From Mycolicibacterium cosmeticum (GTDB lineage: Bacteria; Actinomycetota; Actinomycetes; Mycobacteriales; Mycobacteriaceae): a stretch of 64,000 nucleotides of DNA. A program made the position numbers and the translations under genes. The notes beneath the pieces are model-generated. The model made no database searches and had not been told where the DNA came from. It saw only the letters and a list, made by a program, of their open reading frames with translations. Shown here piece by piece: positions 44,647-52,750 of this stretch; position 1 is the first letter of the stretch; each line of letters starts with the position of its first letter. The stretch spans positions 124,001-188,000 of the forward strand of contig NZ_CCBB010000003.1 in assembly GCF_000613185.1 (NCBI RefSeq), given 5' to 3'.

Positions 44647-46485
44647 GTGTCCGACGCTCGAGTCAATACATCCCGCCTGATCTGGCGCAGCCTCGGCATG
44701 CTGCGCGCGGTGCGCGGCCTCATCGTGATCTCCCTGTTGCTCGGCGTGATCGCCTCCGCGCTGCCGTACCTGTCGGCCGCGGCGTTCGGCCCGATGATGC
44801 AGGTGGTCGCCGACGCCGGAAACGGCGGAAATCTCAGCGACGTGTGGAATATGCGGGGCCCCATGGTGGCCCGCGAGGACGGGTTGCTGCACTCGGTGGC
44901 GGGATCGGTTCCGTTCGCGGTGCTGCTGGCCACCTGGGCGGTGTCACTGGTGCTGACCCAGTTCATGTACTTCGTCAACGGCTGGGTCGGGGCGAAGGTC
45001 GAGCAGATCCTGGTGGTGGACATCCGGCAGCGGGTGCACGACCATCTCCAGACACTGTCGATGGACTTCTTCGCCCGCTCGCGCACCGGTGAGCTGATCC
45101 AGCGGGTCACCACCGAATCGGCCGGGGTGCAACGACTGTTGACCGGATGTCTCATCCCGCCCCTCATCGACACCATCGTGCTGTTGGTCGCCGTGAGTTA
45201 TCTGATGATCCTGTGCTGGCAGATGACCATTGCCGCGCTGGTGCTCACACCGCTGGCGCTGTTCACGTTGCGCTTCGCGGGAGCGCATGTGCAGGCGGCG
45301 GTCCGCAAGGAGATGACCGCCGACCGGGCCATGTCCACCGAGTTGGAGCAGACGGTCAGCGGGATCTCCGAGATCCAGATGTTCAACGCCCAGTCGTTGC
45401 GCAGCAAGCGCTTTCACGAGGTGTCCGAGAACGCCGCGAAAGCCGGCGCCTCGTCGGTGGCGTGGATGCAGGCCACTGCCAACGGTTCTCAGATCTTCGT
45501 GGCGCTGAGCACCGTGGTGGTGTTGCTGGTGGGCATCGGGTTCAGCGCCAGCTTCGGTTTGACCTTCGCCGGGCTGCTGGTGTTCGCGGGCATGGTGCCG
45601 ACGATGTTCGGTGCGGCGCAACGGGTGATGGGCGCCTACACGACCTACAAATCCGTCGCGCCCAACGCCGCCTCGACCTACGAACTGCTCGACACGCGGC
45701 CCTCGGTCGTCGAGATGCCCGGCGCGGCCGAACTCGGTGCGGTACAGGGCAACCTGGTGTTCGAGGACGTCACGTTCGGCTATACGCCCCAGCATGCGGT
45801 GCTGGACGGCCTCACGTTCAGCGTCGCCGAAGGCGAGACCGTCGCCCTGGTCGGCGGCATCGGATCCGGCAAGTCCACGGTGTTCAACCTGCTGTTGCGG
45901 TTCCTGGACCCGCAGCGCGGGCGGATTCTGCTCGACGGGCACGACATCTCCGGCGTCACCGTCGCCTCGCTGCGCGAGCAGGTTTCCAAACTGGCCCAGT
46001 TCCCGTTCTTCACCAAGGACACCATCCGCGAGAACATCCGCCTGGCTCGGCCGGCGGCCACCGACGCTGAGATCGAGGCGGCCTGCGTCCAGGCGCACAT
46101 CCACTCGGTCATCACCGACCCGGTCAAGATGCACGACGGCTACGACACGGTGATCGACGTCCAGGTGCCCTCCGGCGGGCAGAAGCGGCTCATCGCACTG
46201 GCGCGTTGCCTGTTGCGCCGCCCGGAAGTGTTGCTCCTCGACGAGCCGACGGAGAACCTCGACGCCGATCAGCGGGCCCGGCTGACCGGGGTGATCCGCG
46301 GCTACGCGCGGGACCGCACGTGCATGGTGATCAGCCACGACATGGATTTCATCGCCGCCGTCGCCGATCGGATCCTGGTGCTGGAGGACGGCAGGATCGT
46401 GCAGTCGGGAGATCACCGCGCGCTCATGGCCGAGGGCGGTCTGTACAAACGCCTGTACGAAGCGCAGAACGCCGAGACCGGCTGA
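44647..46485 (+). CDS. ABC exporter, fused membrane and ATPase domains
   Basis: 612 residues from GTG 44647 (SDARVNTSRLIWRSLGML). The open frame upstream overlaps the preceding gene and is rejected. About six helices (20-330) form the exporter membrane domain, with ILVVDIRQRVHDHLQTLSMDFF as coupling region. The ATPase domain has Walker A GGIGSGKS (403-410) and Walker B VLLLDEPTENLD. The signature is PSGGQKR instead of LSGGQ, and the D-loop Glu-Asn is unusual. Likely works as a homodimer; exported substrate unknown. Confidence 0.88.
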   Translation: MSDARVNTSRLIWRSLGMLRAVRGLIVISLLLGVIASALPYLSAAAFGPMMQVVADAGNGGNLSDVWNMRGPMVAREDGLLHSVAGSVPFAVLLATWAVSLVLTQFMYFVNGWVGAKVEQILVVDIRQRVHDHLQTLSMDFFARSRTGELIQRVTTESAGVQRLLTGCLIPPLIDTIVLLVAVSYLMILCWQMTIAALVLTPLALFTLRFAGAHVQAAVRKEMTADRAMSTELEQTVSGISEIQMFNAQSLRSKRFHEVSENAAKAGASSVAWMQATANGSQIFVALSTVVVLLVGIGFSASFGLTFAGLLVFAGMVPTMFGAAQRVMGAYTTYKSVAPNAASTYELLDTRPSVVEMPGAAELGAVQGNLVFEDVTFGYTPQHAVLDGLTFSVAEGETVALVGGIGSGKSTVFNLLLRFLDPQRGRILLDGHDISGVTVASLREQVSKLAQFPFFTKDTIRENIRLARPAATDAEIEAACVQAHIHSVITDPVKMHDGYDTVIDVQVPSGGQKRLIALARCLLRRPEVLLLDEPTENLDADQRARLTGVIRGYARDRTCMVISHDMDFIAAVADRILVLEDGRIVQSGDHRALMAEGGLYKRLYEAQNAETG

Positions 46486-46560
46486 GGTGTTGCCGCACGT
46501 TAACGGCGCGCAAACACAGGCTGAATCACCATCGTCACTTGCATCGTCTAAGGTTCTGCT

Positions 46561-47454
46561 GTGCCTGAGATGGATCGTCGCAGCGTCATGATGATGATTG
46601 GTCTGGGTGCGGCCGCCGCCGTGCTGCCCACTCAGACGGCCCACGCGGAGCCGCTCCCAGGAGATCTGGGGCCTGGTCCGGTCCCCGGGCCGGCAGCGCC
46701 GGGTGCGCCCGCCCCGACCCCCGCCGCGGCCGAACCGGCTTTCCTGTGGCGCGACGAGTTCAACGGTCCCGCAGGCGCACCGCCCAACCCGGCGGACTGG
46801 TTCATCGTCCCGGCGCGCGAGACCATCCGGAACCCCGTCGAGTGGGACAAGCCCTACAACATGGGCCGCTACGTCACCGACCAGGAGCACGTGTTCCAGG
46901 ACGGCAAGGGCAATCTGGTCATCCGCGCCACCCGTGGGCCCGGTAACAACATCCAGGAGCGCTACGCCAGTGCCAAGATCATCGGCAACTGGCGCGGTGC
47001 CATCGGGACCACGTGGGAGGCCCGGGTCAAGCTCAACTGCCTCACCGACGGTGCCTGGCCCGCCTTCTGGCTGCTCAACGATGATCCGGTGCGCGGCGGC
47101 GAGGTGGACCTGGTCGAGTGGTACGGCAACCGGGACTGGCCGTCGGGCAGCACGGTGCACGCCCGGCTGGACGGCACCTCGTTCGCGACGGATCCGCACC
47201 CGATCGACAGTGCCTGGCACACCTGGCGGATGACGTGGCTGCCGACCGGCATGTACTTCTGGAAGGACTACGCGCCGGGTATGGAGCCGTATTTCACGGT
47301 TCCGGCCAACTCGCTGGAGGACTGGCCGTTCAACGATCCCGGCTACACGCTGGCCCCGGTGTTCAACATCGCCGTCGGCGGCTCGGGTGGGCGTGAGCCG
47401 GCGGGTGGCAACTACCCGGCCGAAATGCTGATCGACTGGATCCGCGTCTTCTGA
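46561..47454 (+). CDS. Exported GH16 glycosyl hydrolase (Rv0315-like)
   Basis: 297 residues from GTG 46561, or ATG 46570 (MDRRSVMMMIGLG), the latter giving a clean Tat signal ending THA-type near residue 29. A Pro/Ala-rich linker is followed by a concanavalin-like GH16 domain with the catalytic motif EVDLVE (E181 nucleophile, D183, E186 acid/base). It resembles M. tuberculosis Rv0315, described as a beta-1,3-glucanase-like antigen. Convergent with the LysR gene, four bases between stops. Confidence 0.9.
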   Translation: MPEMDRRSVMMMIGLGAAAAVLPTQTAHAEPLPGDLGPGPVPGPAAPGAPAPTPAAAEPAFLWRDEFNGPAGAPPNPADWFIVPARETIRNPVEWDKPYNMGRYVTDQEHVFQDGKGNLVIRATRGPGNNIQERYASAKIIGNWRGAIGTTWEARVKLNCLTDGAWPAFWLLNDDPVRGGEVDLVEWYGNRDWPSGSTVHARLDGTSFATDPHPIDSAWHTWRMTWLPTGMYFWKDYAPGMEPYFTVPANSLEDWPFNDPGYTLAPVFNIAVGGSGGREPAGGNYPAEMLIDWIRVF

Positions 47455-47458
47455 TCCG

Positions 47459-48310
47459 TCACCGGTGCATCCGGCGGGCGTTGGCGACGATCGCGTCGCG
47501 CAACGCCTGCTCGGGCTCGGACAGCGCGCTGCGCCGGCACACCAGCACGAACTCCAGTTCGCCCAATTCCGGCAGCCCGTCGTCGACGGGGTAGAGGCCT
47601 TGTGGCAGAAGGGTTTCGGCGTGCGGCACGACGCCGAGCCCGGCCAGCACCGCCGCCTGCAGGCCCAGTTGACTGTCGCTGACACAGGCGATGCGCCAGC
47701 TGCGGTGTTCGCGTTCCAGCGCCCGCAACGCCATGTGCCGGGTCAGGCTGGGCGGGGGATAGGTCACCACCGGCACCGGGTCACCGACGCCGGCCAAACC
47801 GGCTCGGCCGGCCCACACCAACCGGTCCTGCCACAGCAATTCGCCGTGCTGCTCGCCCGGTAACCGCTTGGCCACCATCATGTCCAGCTCGCCGGCGGCC
47901 ATCCGCACCTTGAGGTTCTCGCTGAGCCCGACGACGAGTTCCAGGTCGACGGCCGGATAGGAGCGCTGGAACTCGACGAGCACATCCGGCAGGTCCAGGG
48001 TGACCAGGTCGTCGGAGGCGCCCAGCCGGATGAAACCGGTCAGGCGGGACTCCGAGAAATACCGGTCGGCCTGCGCCTGGGCGTCCAGGATGTTGCGTGC
48101 GAAGCCCACCATGGCGGCACCGTCGGCGGTGAGGGCCAGATTGCGGGTGTCCCGGCGGAACAGTTCGCGGCCCACCGCCTGTTCCAGGCGGGCGATGTGC
48201 CCGCTGACGGTGGACTGCCGCAAGCCGAGCACCCGCCCGGCCGCGGTGAAACCACCCGCCCGCTCGACGGCCAGGAAGGTGCGCAACTGCTCGGGATCCA
48301 ACATATTCAT
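47459..48310 (-). CDS. LysR-family transcriptional regulator
   Basis: About 283 residues from ATG 48310; ATG 48304 (MLDPEQLRTFLAV) is an equally good start. Helix-turn-helix at about residues 7-62 (GFTAAGRVLGLRQSTVSGHIARLEQ), followed by the periplasmic-binding-like effector domain. Divergent from a BASS-type transporter gene with only about 70 bases between, where two T-N11-A boxes lie. It most likely controls that transporter. Confidence 0.9.
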   Translation of the reverse strand: MNMLDPEQLRTFLAVERAGGFTAAGRVLGLRQSTVSGHIARLEQAVGRELFRRDTRNLALTADGAAMVGFARNILDAQAQADRYFSESRLTGFIRLGASDDLVTLDLPDVLVEFQRSYPAVDLELVVGLSENLKVRMAAGELDMMVAKRLPGEQHGELLWQDRLVWAGRAGLAGVGDPVPVVTYPPPSLTRHMALRALEREHRSWRIACVSDSQLGLQAAVLAGLGVVPHAETLLPQGLYPVDDGLPELGELEFVLVCRRSALSEPEQALRDAIVANARRMHR

Positions 48311-48354
48311 CACGCTACGTGATCAGAGATATCCAGCGCATCGCCTTTCGCAAT
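48309..48354. promoter_or_regulatory. Two LysR-type T-N11-A boxes
   Basis: ATCACGCTACGTGAT (48309-48323) is a perfect 6-bp palindrome with a 3-base spacer and fits T-N11-A; it overlaps the LysR start codons. ATCGCCTTTCGCAAT (48340-48354) is a second, imperfect T-N11-A box 31 bases away, closer to the transporter gene. The arrangement fits one regulatory and one activation site. Confidence 0.5.
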
Positions 48355-48381
48355 GAGTCGAGTGGCTCCTACCGTGGAGCG

Positions 48382-49386
48382 GTGACCTTGCTGGCCAAAC
48401 TCCGGATCGACGGCTTCCTCCTCGGATTGTTCGCTGCCATGGCGATCGGGCTGCTGCTGCCCGCCGGCGGGGCGGCCGCCGATGTACTGGACTGGGCCAC
48501 CAAGATCGCCATCGCCGTGCTGTTCCTGCTCTACGGCACCCGACTGGAACCGCGCGAGGCGCTGCACGGGTTGCGGCACTGGCGGCTGCACACCACGGTC
48601 CTCGCCTGCACCTATGTGCTGTTCCCGGTGCTGGGCTTGGCGCTCAAGCTGCTGGTGCCCTCGGTGCTGACCGACGACCTCTACACCGGCGTGCTGTATC
48701 TGTGCCTGCTGCCGTCCACCGTGCAGTCCTCCATCGCATTCACCTCGATCGCGCGCGGCAATGTGGCGGCGGCCGTGGTGAGTGCCTCGGCGTCGAACAT
48801 GCTGGGCATCTTCGTCACCCCGGTGCTGGTGACGCTGCTGATGCAGACCACGGGTGCCGCCACCGTCTCGCCGCGGCAGATCCTGGAGATCGTCGTCCAG
48901 CTGCTGCTGCCGTTCATCGTCGGACAGTTGTTGCGGCCCAAGCTGCATCGGGTGCTGGCGCACACCACGCTGACCAAGGTGGTCGACCGCGGCTCGGTGT
49001 ACCTGGTGGTGTACGCGGCGTTCAGCGCCGGCATGACCGAGCACATCTGGGCCGGCATGACCGCAGTGCACCTGCTGGCGGTGGTGGGGGTGTGCGCGCT
49101 GTTGCTGGCGGTGGTGCTCGGCGTGACGGCGGGGCTGGCCCGGCTGCTGCGGTTCAACCGGGCCGACCGCATCGTGGTGATCTTCTGCGGGTCCAAGAAG
49201 AGCCTGGCCACCGGGCTGCCGATGGCGACGGTGCTTTTCGCCGGTCATCCGGTGGGGCTGATCGTGTTGCCGCTGATGATCTTTCACCAGATCCAGCTCA
49301 TCACCTGCGCGACGCTGGCCGGGCGCTGGGGGCGGGCCGCCGAGGCGGCGGACGCCCGGCAGGCCGTCGCTCAGGGTTGCGCGTAG
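48382..49386 (+). CDS. BASS-type (SLC10/YfeH-like) transporter
   Basis: About 334 residues from GTG 48382 (VTLLAKLRIDGFLLGLFAAM); the open frame upstream to 48319 runs through the LysR boxes. Nine or ten helices of the bile acid:sodium symporter superfamily, SBF-like-7 type, with LPSTVQSSIAFTSIARGN and FCGSKKSLATGLPMA in the two unwound helix regions that bind sodium. Substrate unknown; organic anions are usual. Under likely control of the divergent LysR regulator. Confidence 0.87.
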   Translation: MTLLAKLRIDGFLLGLFAAMAIGLLLPAGGAAADVLDWATKIAIAVLFLLYGTRLEPREALHGLRHWRLHTTVLACTYVLFPVLGLALKLLVPSVLTDDLYTGVLYLCLLPSTVQSSIAFTSIARGNVAAAVVSASASNMLGIFVTPVLVTLLMQTTGAATVSPRQILEIVVQLLLPFIVGQLLRPKLHRVLAHTTLTKVVDRGSVYLVVYAAFSAGMTEHIWAGMTAVHLLAVVGVCALLLAVVLGVTAGLARLLRFNRADRIVVIFCGSKKSLATGLPMATVLFAGHPVGLIVLPLMIFHQIQLITCATLAGRWGRAAEAADARQAVAQGCA

Positions 49387-49414
49387 ACCGTACCGGTCTG
49401 CGGGGACGGCCCAC

Positions 49415-50701
49415 TCACGCGCCGGACACCTCGGTGAACTCGATGTGCAACTCGGTCAGCCCGCGCAGCAGGAACGTCGGCTCGTAGGCATAGTTACGGT
49501 GCCCCGGCGCACCGTGTTTGGCCTCGCTGATCCGGATGTCGCGCATCCGGTCCAGCAGCCGGTTGATGGTGACCCGGCCCTCGACGCGGGCCAGGGGAGC
49601 GCCGGCGCAGGTGTGGATGCCGCGGCCGAACGTGATGTGTTCACGCACGTTCTTGCGGTCGATGCGGAATTCGTCGGGGTCCTCGAATTTGCGCGGATCC
49701 CGGTTCGCGGCGCCCAGGCACAGCATGATCACGGTGCCGGCCTTGATCGGCACCCCGCCCAGGGTGGTGGACTTGCGTGCCAGCCGGAAGTCCACCTTCG
49801 TCGGGCTCTCCAGGCGCAGCGCTTCCTCGATGAACGACGGGATCAGCTCACGGTCGGCTCGCAGCCGCTCCTGTAGTTCGGGCTGATCGCCGAGCACCCG
49901 CACGGCCGAGCTGAGCAGCTTGGTCACCGTCTCTTGCCCGGCGGCGAACAGGAACGTCGCCGGGCGGACCACCTCCAGCAGCGGCGGGACGGAACCGTCG
50001 GGATAGGTGGCCGTCGCCAGGCCGGTCAGCACATCCTCGCGCGGGTTCTCCCGGCGATCGGCGATATACGTGCTGAACAGATCGTCGAGGTATTGCAGCG
50101 GATTCGATCCCACCGGCTCGTGGTCCAGGGCGCCCACCCGCGAACCCGGGGCGTTGCCGGCGCCGAGGTTGCGCCGGATCTCGGGACGATCCGCCTCGGG
50201 GACGCCCAGCAGGTCGGCGATGGCCAGGGTGGCGAACGGCTTGCCGTACTCGCCGAGGAATTCGCACTGGCCGTTCGCGATGAACTCGTCGAACTGCCGG
50301 TCGGCCAGGGTCCAGATGTAGTCCTCGTTCTCCTGCAGCCGGCGCGGTGTCAGCAGCCGGCCGAGCAGGGAGCGTGCCTTCTCGTGCTCCGGGGGGTCCA
50401 TCACCACCATGTGCTCGAAGATCGGGAATTCGTGCCGGTGCGCCTCGATCAGCTCGCTGATGTCGTCGCCTTCCGGCGTGAACGGCAGCGGCGGGAACGG
50501 ACCCCCGATGGCATTGACGGCGGAAAACGCATCGACGTCCTTGAAGGCCGCCTGGACTTCCTGGTATCCGGTCACCGCGACCACACCGTAGTGCGGCTCG
50601 CGCACCACCGGGCCGAGGTTACGCAGGTGGTCCCAGTACGCGTACGGGTCCTGGGCGATCTCGGCGTTGGTGAAGTAGTCGACGTCGGCGAGGTCGGTCA
50701 T
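49415..50701 (-). CDS. Cytochrome P450
   Basis: 428 residues from ATG 50701 (MTDLADVDYFTNAEIAQDPYAYW), preceded by GGAAGG. A very long open frame to 51880 includes the ferredoxin and antisense of TetR and is not coding there. I-helix AGQET (about 248-252), ExxR as EEALR, and heme loop FGRGIHTCAGAP with heme-ligand C365. Class I bacterial P450, soluble. The ferredoxin gene 17 bases upstream is its probable electron donor. Substrate unknown; TetR and a mycofactocin-type SDR next door suggest oxidation of an alcohol or lipid. Confidence 0.94.
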   Translation of the reverse strand: MTDLADVDYFTNAEIAQDPYAYWDHLRNLGPVVREPHYGVVAVTGYQEVQAAFKDVDAFSAVNAIGGPFPPLPFTPEGDDISELIEAHRHEFPIFEHMVVMDPPEHEKARSLLGRLLTPRRLQENEDYIWTLADRQFDEFIANGQCEFLGEYGKPFATLAIADLLGVPEADRPEIRRNLGAGNAPGSRVGALDHEPVGSNPLQYLDDLFSTYIADRRENPREDVLTGLATATYPDGSVPPLLEVVRPATFLFAAGQETVTKLLSSAVRVLGDQPELQERLRADRELIPSFIEEALRLESPTKVDFRLARKSTTLGGVPIKAGTVIMLCLGAANRDPRKFEDPDEFRIDRKNVREHITFGRGIHTCAGAPLARVEGRVTINRLLDRMRDIRISEAKHGAPGHRNYAYEPTFLLRGLTELHIEFTEVSGA

Positions 50702-50718
50702 GGTGCGGGCCTTCCGGG

Positions 50719-50931
50719 CTAGATCCAGCTGATGGCTTGACGGGGACATGCTGCGATGGCGGCTTCCACACTGTCCCAATGTGATCGACCGATCTCGGGG
50801 GTGCAGGTGGCGATGTCGTCGCCGAGATCGAAGACCTGGGGGGCCAGTTCGATACAGAGTGCGTGCGCTTCGCACAGTTTCGGGTCGACCCGGAGCCGGC
50901 GGCTCGTGGTCGGCGTGGACTGGGGTTGCAC
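50719..50931 (-). CDS. Small ferredoxin of the P450-associated type
   Basis: 70 residues from GTG 50931, with AAGGAGGT 7-8 bases upstream, the best Shine-Dalgarno in the window. Cluster ligands are C20, C26 and C62 (CP), and H23 stands at the position of the usual second cysteine (C-x2-H-x2-C-xn-CP). This type binds a 3Fe-4S cluster in known mycobacterial P450 redox partners. It passes electrons to the P450 encoded just downstream. Confidence 0.93.
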   Translation of the reverse strand: MQPQSTPTTSRRLRVDPKLCEAHALCIELAPQVFDLGDDIATCTPEIGRSHWDSVEAAIAACPRQAISWI

Positions 50932-50976
50932 GGTCGTACCTCCTTGCCGCCGCGGCCCCGGGGGGTGCGGCGGAAA

Positions 50977-50995
50977 CTGATCGACTGACCAAAAT
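50977..50995. promoter_or_regulatory. CTGATCGA element upstream of ferredoxin/TetR
   Basis: CTGATCGACTGACCAAAAT lies in the 130-base divergent region between the ferredoxin and TetR genes. The same CTGATCGA...GACnAAAAT pattern recurs before the SDR gene (51759-51776). A shared TetR operator is the likely reading. Confidence 0.45.
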
Positions 50996-51061
50996 GTTAG
51001 ACTGCCGTATGCCTACCACGCGGCGTGATCGCCGGTCAAGCATTCGCGGGCCGGTTCGGTG

Positions 51062-51661
51062 ATGGCATCGGCACCCAGATCGAAGGCCGATGACGGCGGG
51101 GCTCGGCAGCGCCTGATCGAGGCGACCGTGCAGATCATGCACGACGAGGGCTACGCGGCCGCCACGTCGCGACGGGTCGCGGCCAAGGCCGGCGTCAAGC
51201 AGGCGCTGGTCTACTACTACTTTCCGACGATGGACGACCTGTTCATCGAGGTGCTGCGGGCCGGTGCGGAGGTGGCGCTGGAACAGATGCGCGCCGTGCT
51301 GCTCGACGACGATCCGCTGCGCGCGCTGTGGCGCATCAACAGTGACCCCCGACAGACCGTGCTGAGCACCGAGTTCATGGCTTTGGCCAACCACCGCAAG
51401 GCCATTGGCGCCGAGCTCAAGGCCTACTCGGAGCGGGTCCGCGATATCGAGACCGCGGCCGTCACCCTGGTGCTGCGGGCCAACGGGGTGGATCTCAACG
51501 ACTACCCACCGGTGGTGATCTCGATGATCGTCGCGCAGATCGCCCGCAGTGTCGGTAACGAGAACGCGGTGGGCGTGACCCAGGGCCACGACGAGTTGCG
51601 CGCGTTCATCGACCGACAGATCGACCTGCTGTCCAGGCCGTCGGAAGTCGTGCGCGACTGA
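51062..51661 (+). CDS. TetR-family transcriptional regulator
   Basis: 199 residues from ATG 51062 (GTG 51059 also possible). The N-terminal helix-turn-helix (about 14-60) has TSRRVAAKAGVKQALVYYYFPTMDDLF. The C-terminal ligand domain is unclassified. Located between the divergent P450-ferredoxin pair and the same-strand SDR gene; the CTGATCGA elements in front of both suggest it represses all three. A GC-rich hairpin follows its stop. Confidence 0.9.
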   Translation: MASAPRSKADDGGARQRLIEATVQIMHDEGYAAATSRRVAAKAGVKQALVYYYFPTMDDLFIEVLRAGAEVALEQMRAVLLDDDPLRALWRINSDPRQTVLSTEFMALANHRKAIGAELKAYSERVRDIETAAVTLVLRANGVDLNDYPPVVISMIVAQIARSVGNENAVGVTQGHDELRAFIDRQIDLLSRPSEVVRD

Positions 51662-51668
51662 ACGGCGC

Positions 51669-51684
51669 GCCGGCCTCGGCCGGC
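51669..51684 (+). terminator. GC-rich hairpin after TetR
   Basis: GCCGGCC (51669-51675) and GGCCGGC (51678-51684) with a 2-base loop, 8 bases after the TetR stop. The tight loop and lack of U-tract make it only a candidate. Confidence 0.35.
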
Positions 51685-51727
51685 CGCGGTGCTCGGGCTG
51701 CGTGCGGTCCCGGTCGAAGCTTTTTGG

Positions 51728-51784
51728 TTGACAGTGCGTCGCCTCCGTGTCATGGTTCCTGATCGATCGACAAAATCTGATCGA
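51728..51784 (+). promoter_or_regulatory. Promoter and repeated element before the SDR gene
   Basis: TTGACA (51728-51733) is a consensus -35. CTGATCGA occurs twice, at 51759-51766 and 51777-51784, flanking GACAAAAT. One copy with the same neighbour GACnAAAAT is in the TetR/ferredoxin region (50977-50995). Confidence 0.5.
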
Positions 51785-51842
51785 CGGATCGGACCGCCCC
51801 CCTCTGTGGCGGCCGCAAGAACCCGAACAGTGAGGTGACCCC

Positions 51843-52682
51843 ATGGCGGGACGGGTAGAGGGCAAGGTCGCATTCATCACCGGCGCGGCGCGTGGGCAAG
51901 GGCGCAGTCACGCGGTGCGACTCGCCGAAGAGGGCGCCGACATCATCGCGGTCGACATCTGCGGTCCGGTGAGCAGCAATCCACAGATCGAACCGGCCAC
52001 CCGCGACGACCTCGCCCAGACGGCCGATCTGGTCAAGCAACTGAACCGGCGCATCGTCACGGCGGAGGTGGACGTGCGTGACTACGACGCCGTGAAGGCC
52101 GCGGTGGACAGCGGAGTGGAGCAGCTGGGCCGGCTCGACATCATCTGCGCCAATGCCGGTATCGGCAATGGCGGACAGACCCTGGACCAGACCAGTGAAG
52201 CGGACTGGACGGACATGATCGACGTCAACCTGTCCGGCGTCTGGAAGACGGTGAAAGCCGCCGTGCCGCATCTCATCTCGCAGGGGCAAGGCGGATCGAT
52301 CATCCTGACCAGTTCGGTGGGCGGCCTGAAGGCGTACCCGCACACCGGGCACTACATCGCCGCCAAACACGGTGTGGTCGGGCTGATGCGGACCTTCGCC
52401 GTCGAACTCGGCCAGCACTCGATCCGGGTGAACTCGGTGCACCCGACCAACGTGAACACCCCGCTGTTCATGAACGAGGGCACCATGAAGCTGTTCCGTC
52501 CCGATCTGGAGAACCCGGGCCCCGATGACCTCAAGGTGGCCGCACAGTTCATGCACGTGTTGCCCGTCGGCTGGGTCGAGCCGGTGGACATCAGCAACGC
52601 CGTCCTGTTCCTGGCCTCCGACGAATCGCGTTATGTGACCGGTCTTCCCGTGACCGTCGACGCCGGAAGCATGCTCAAGTAA
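51843..52682 (+). CDS. Mycofactocin-type short-chain dehydrogenase
   Basis: 279 residues. Cofactor motif TGAARGQG (13-20), NAG (104-106), catalytic S157/S158, Y171 and K175 (YIAAK). The insertion after the third strand (VDICGPVSSNPQIEPATRDDL) is the mark of the mycofactocin-coupled SDR subfamily, in which NAD is held tightly and electrons go to the peptide-derived cofactor mycofactocin. The TetR/P450/ferredoxin neighbours suggest successive oxidation of one substrate. GAGGTGACC precedes the ATG. Confidence 0.92.
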   Translation: MAGRVEGKVAFITGAARGQGRSHAVRLAEEGADIIAVDICGPVSSNPQIEPATRDDLAQTADLVKQLNRRIVTAEVDVRDYDAVKAAVDSGVEQLGRLDIICANAGIGNGGQTLDQTSEADWTDMIDVNLSGVWKTVKAAVPHLISQGQGGSIILTSSVGGLKAYPHTGHYIAAKHGVVGLMRTFAVELGQHSIRVNSVHPTNVNTPLFMNEGTMKLFRPDLENPGPDDLKVAAQFMHVLPVGWVEPVDISNAVLFLASDESRYVTGLPVTVDAGSMLK

Positions 52683-52750
52683 CCCCTTCCCCCTCCAACT
52701 GAATAACCAACTGAATAGGAATCAACCCAACGGCAACGGAGCCAAAGCCC

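Noticed and set aside
50702..51880. N-terminal extension of the P450 frame over ferredoxin and TetR
   Set aside because: P450 homology begins at ATG 50701 after GGAAGG; the extension is antisense to TetR and overlaps the ferredoxin in another frame.
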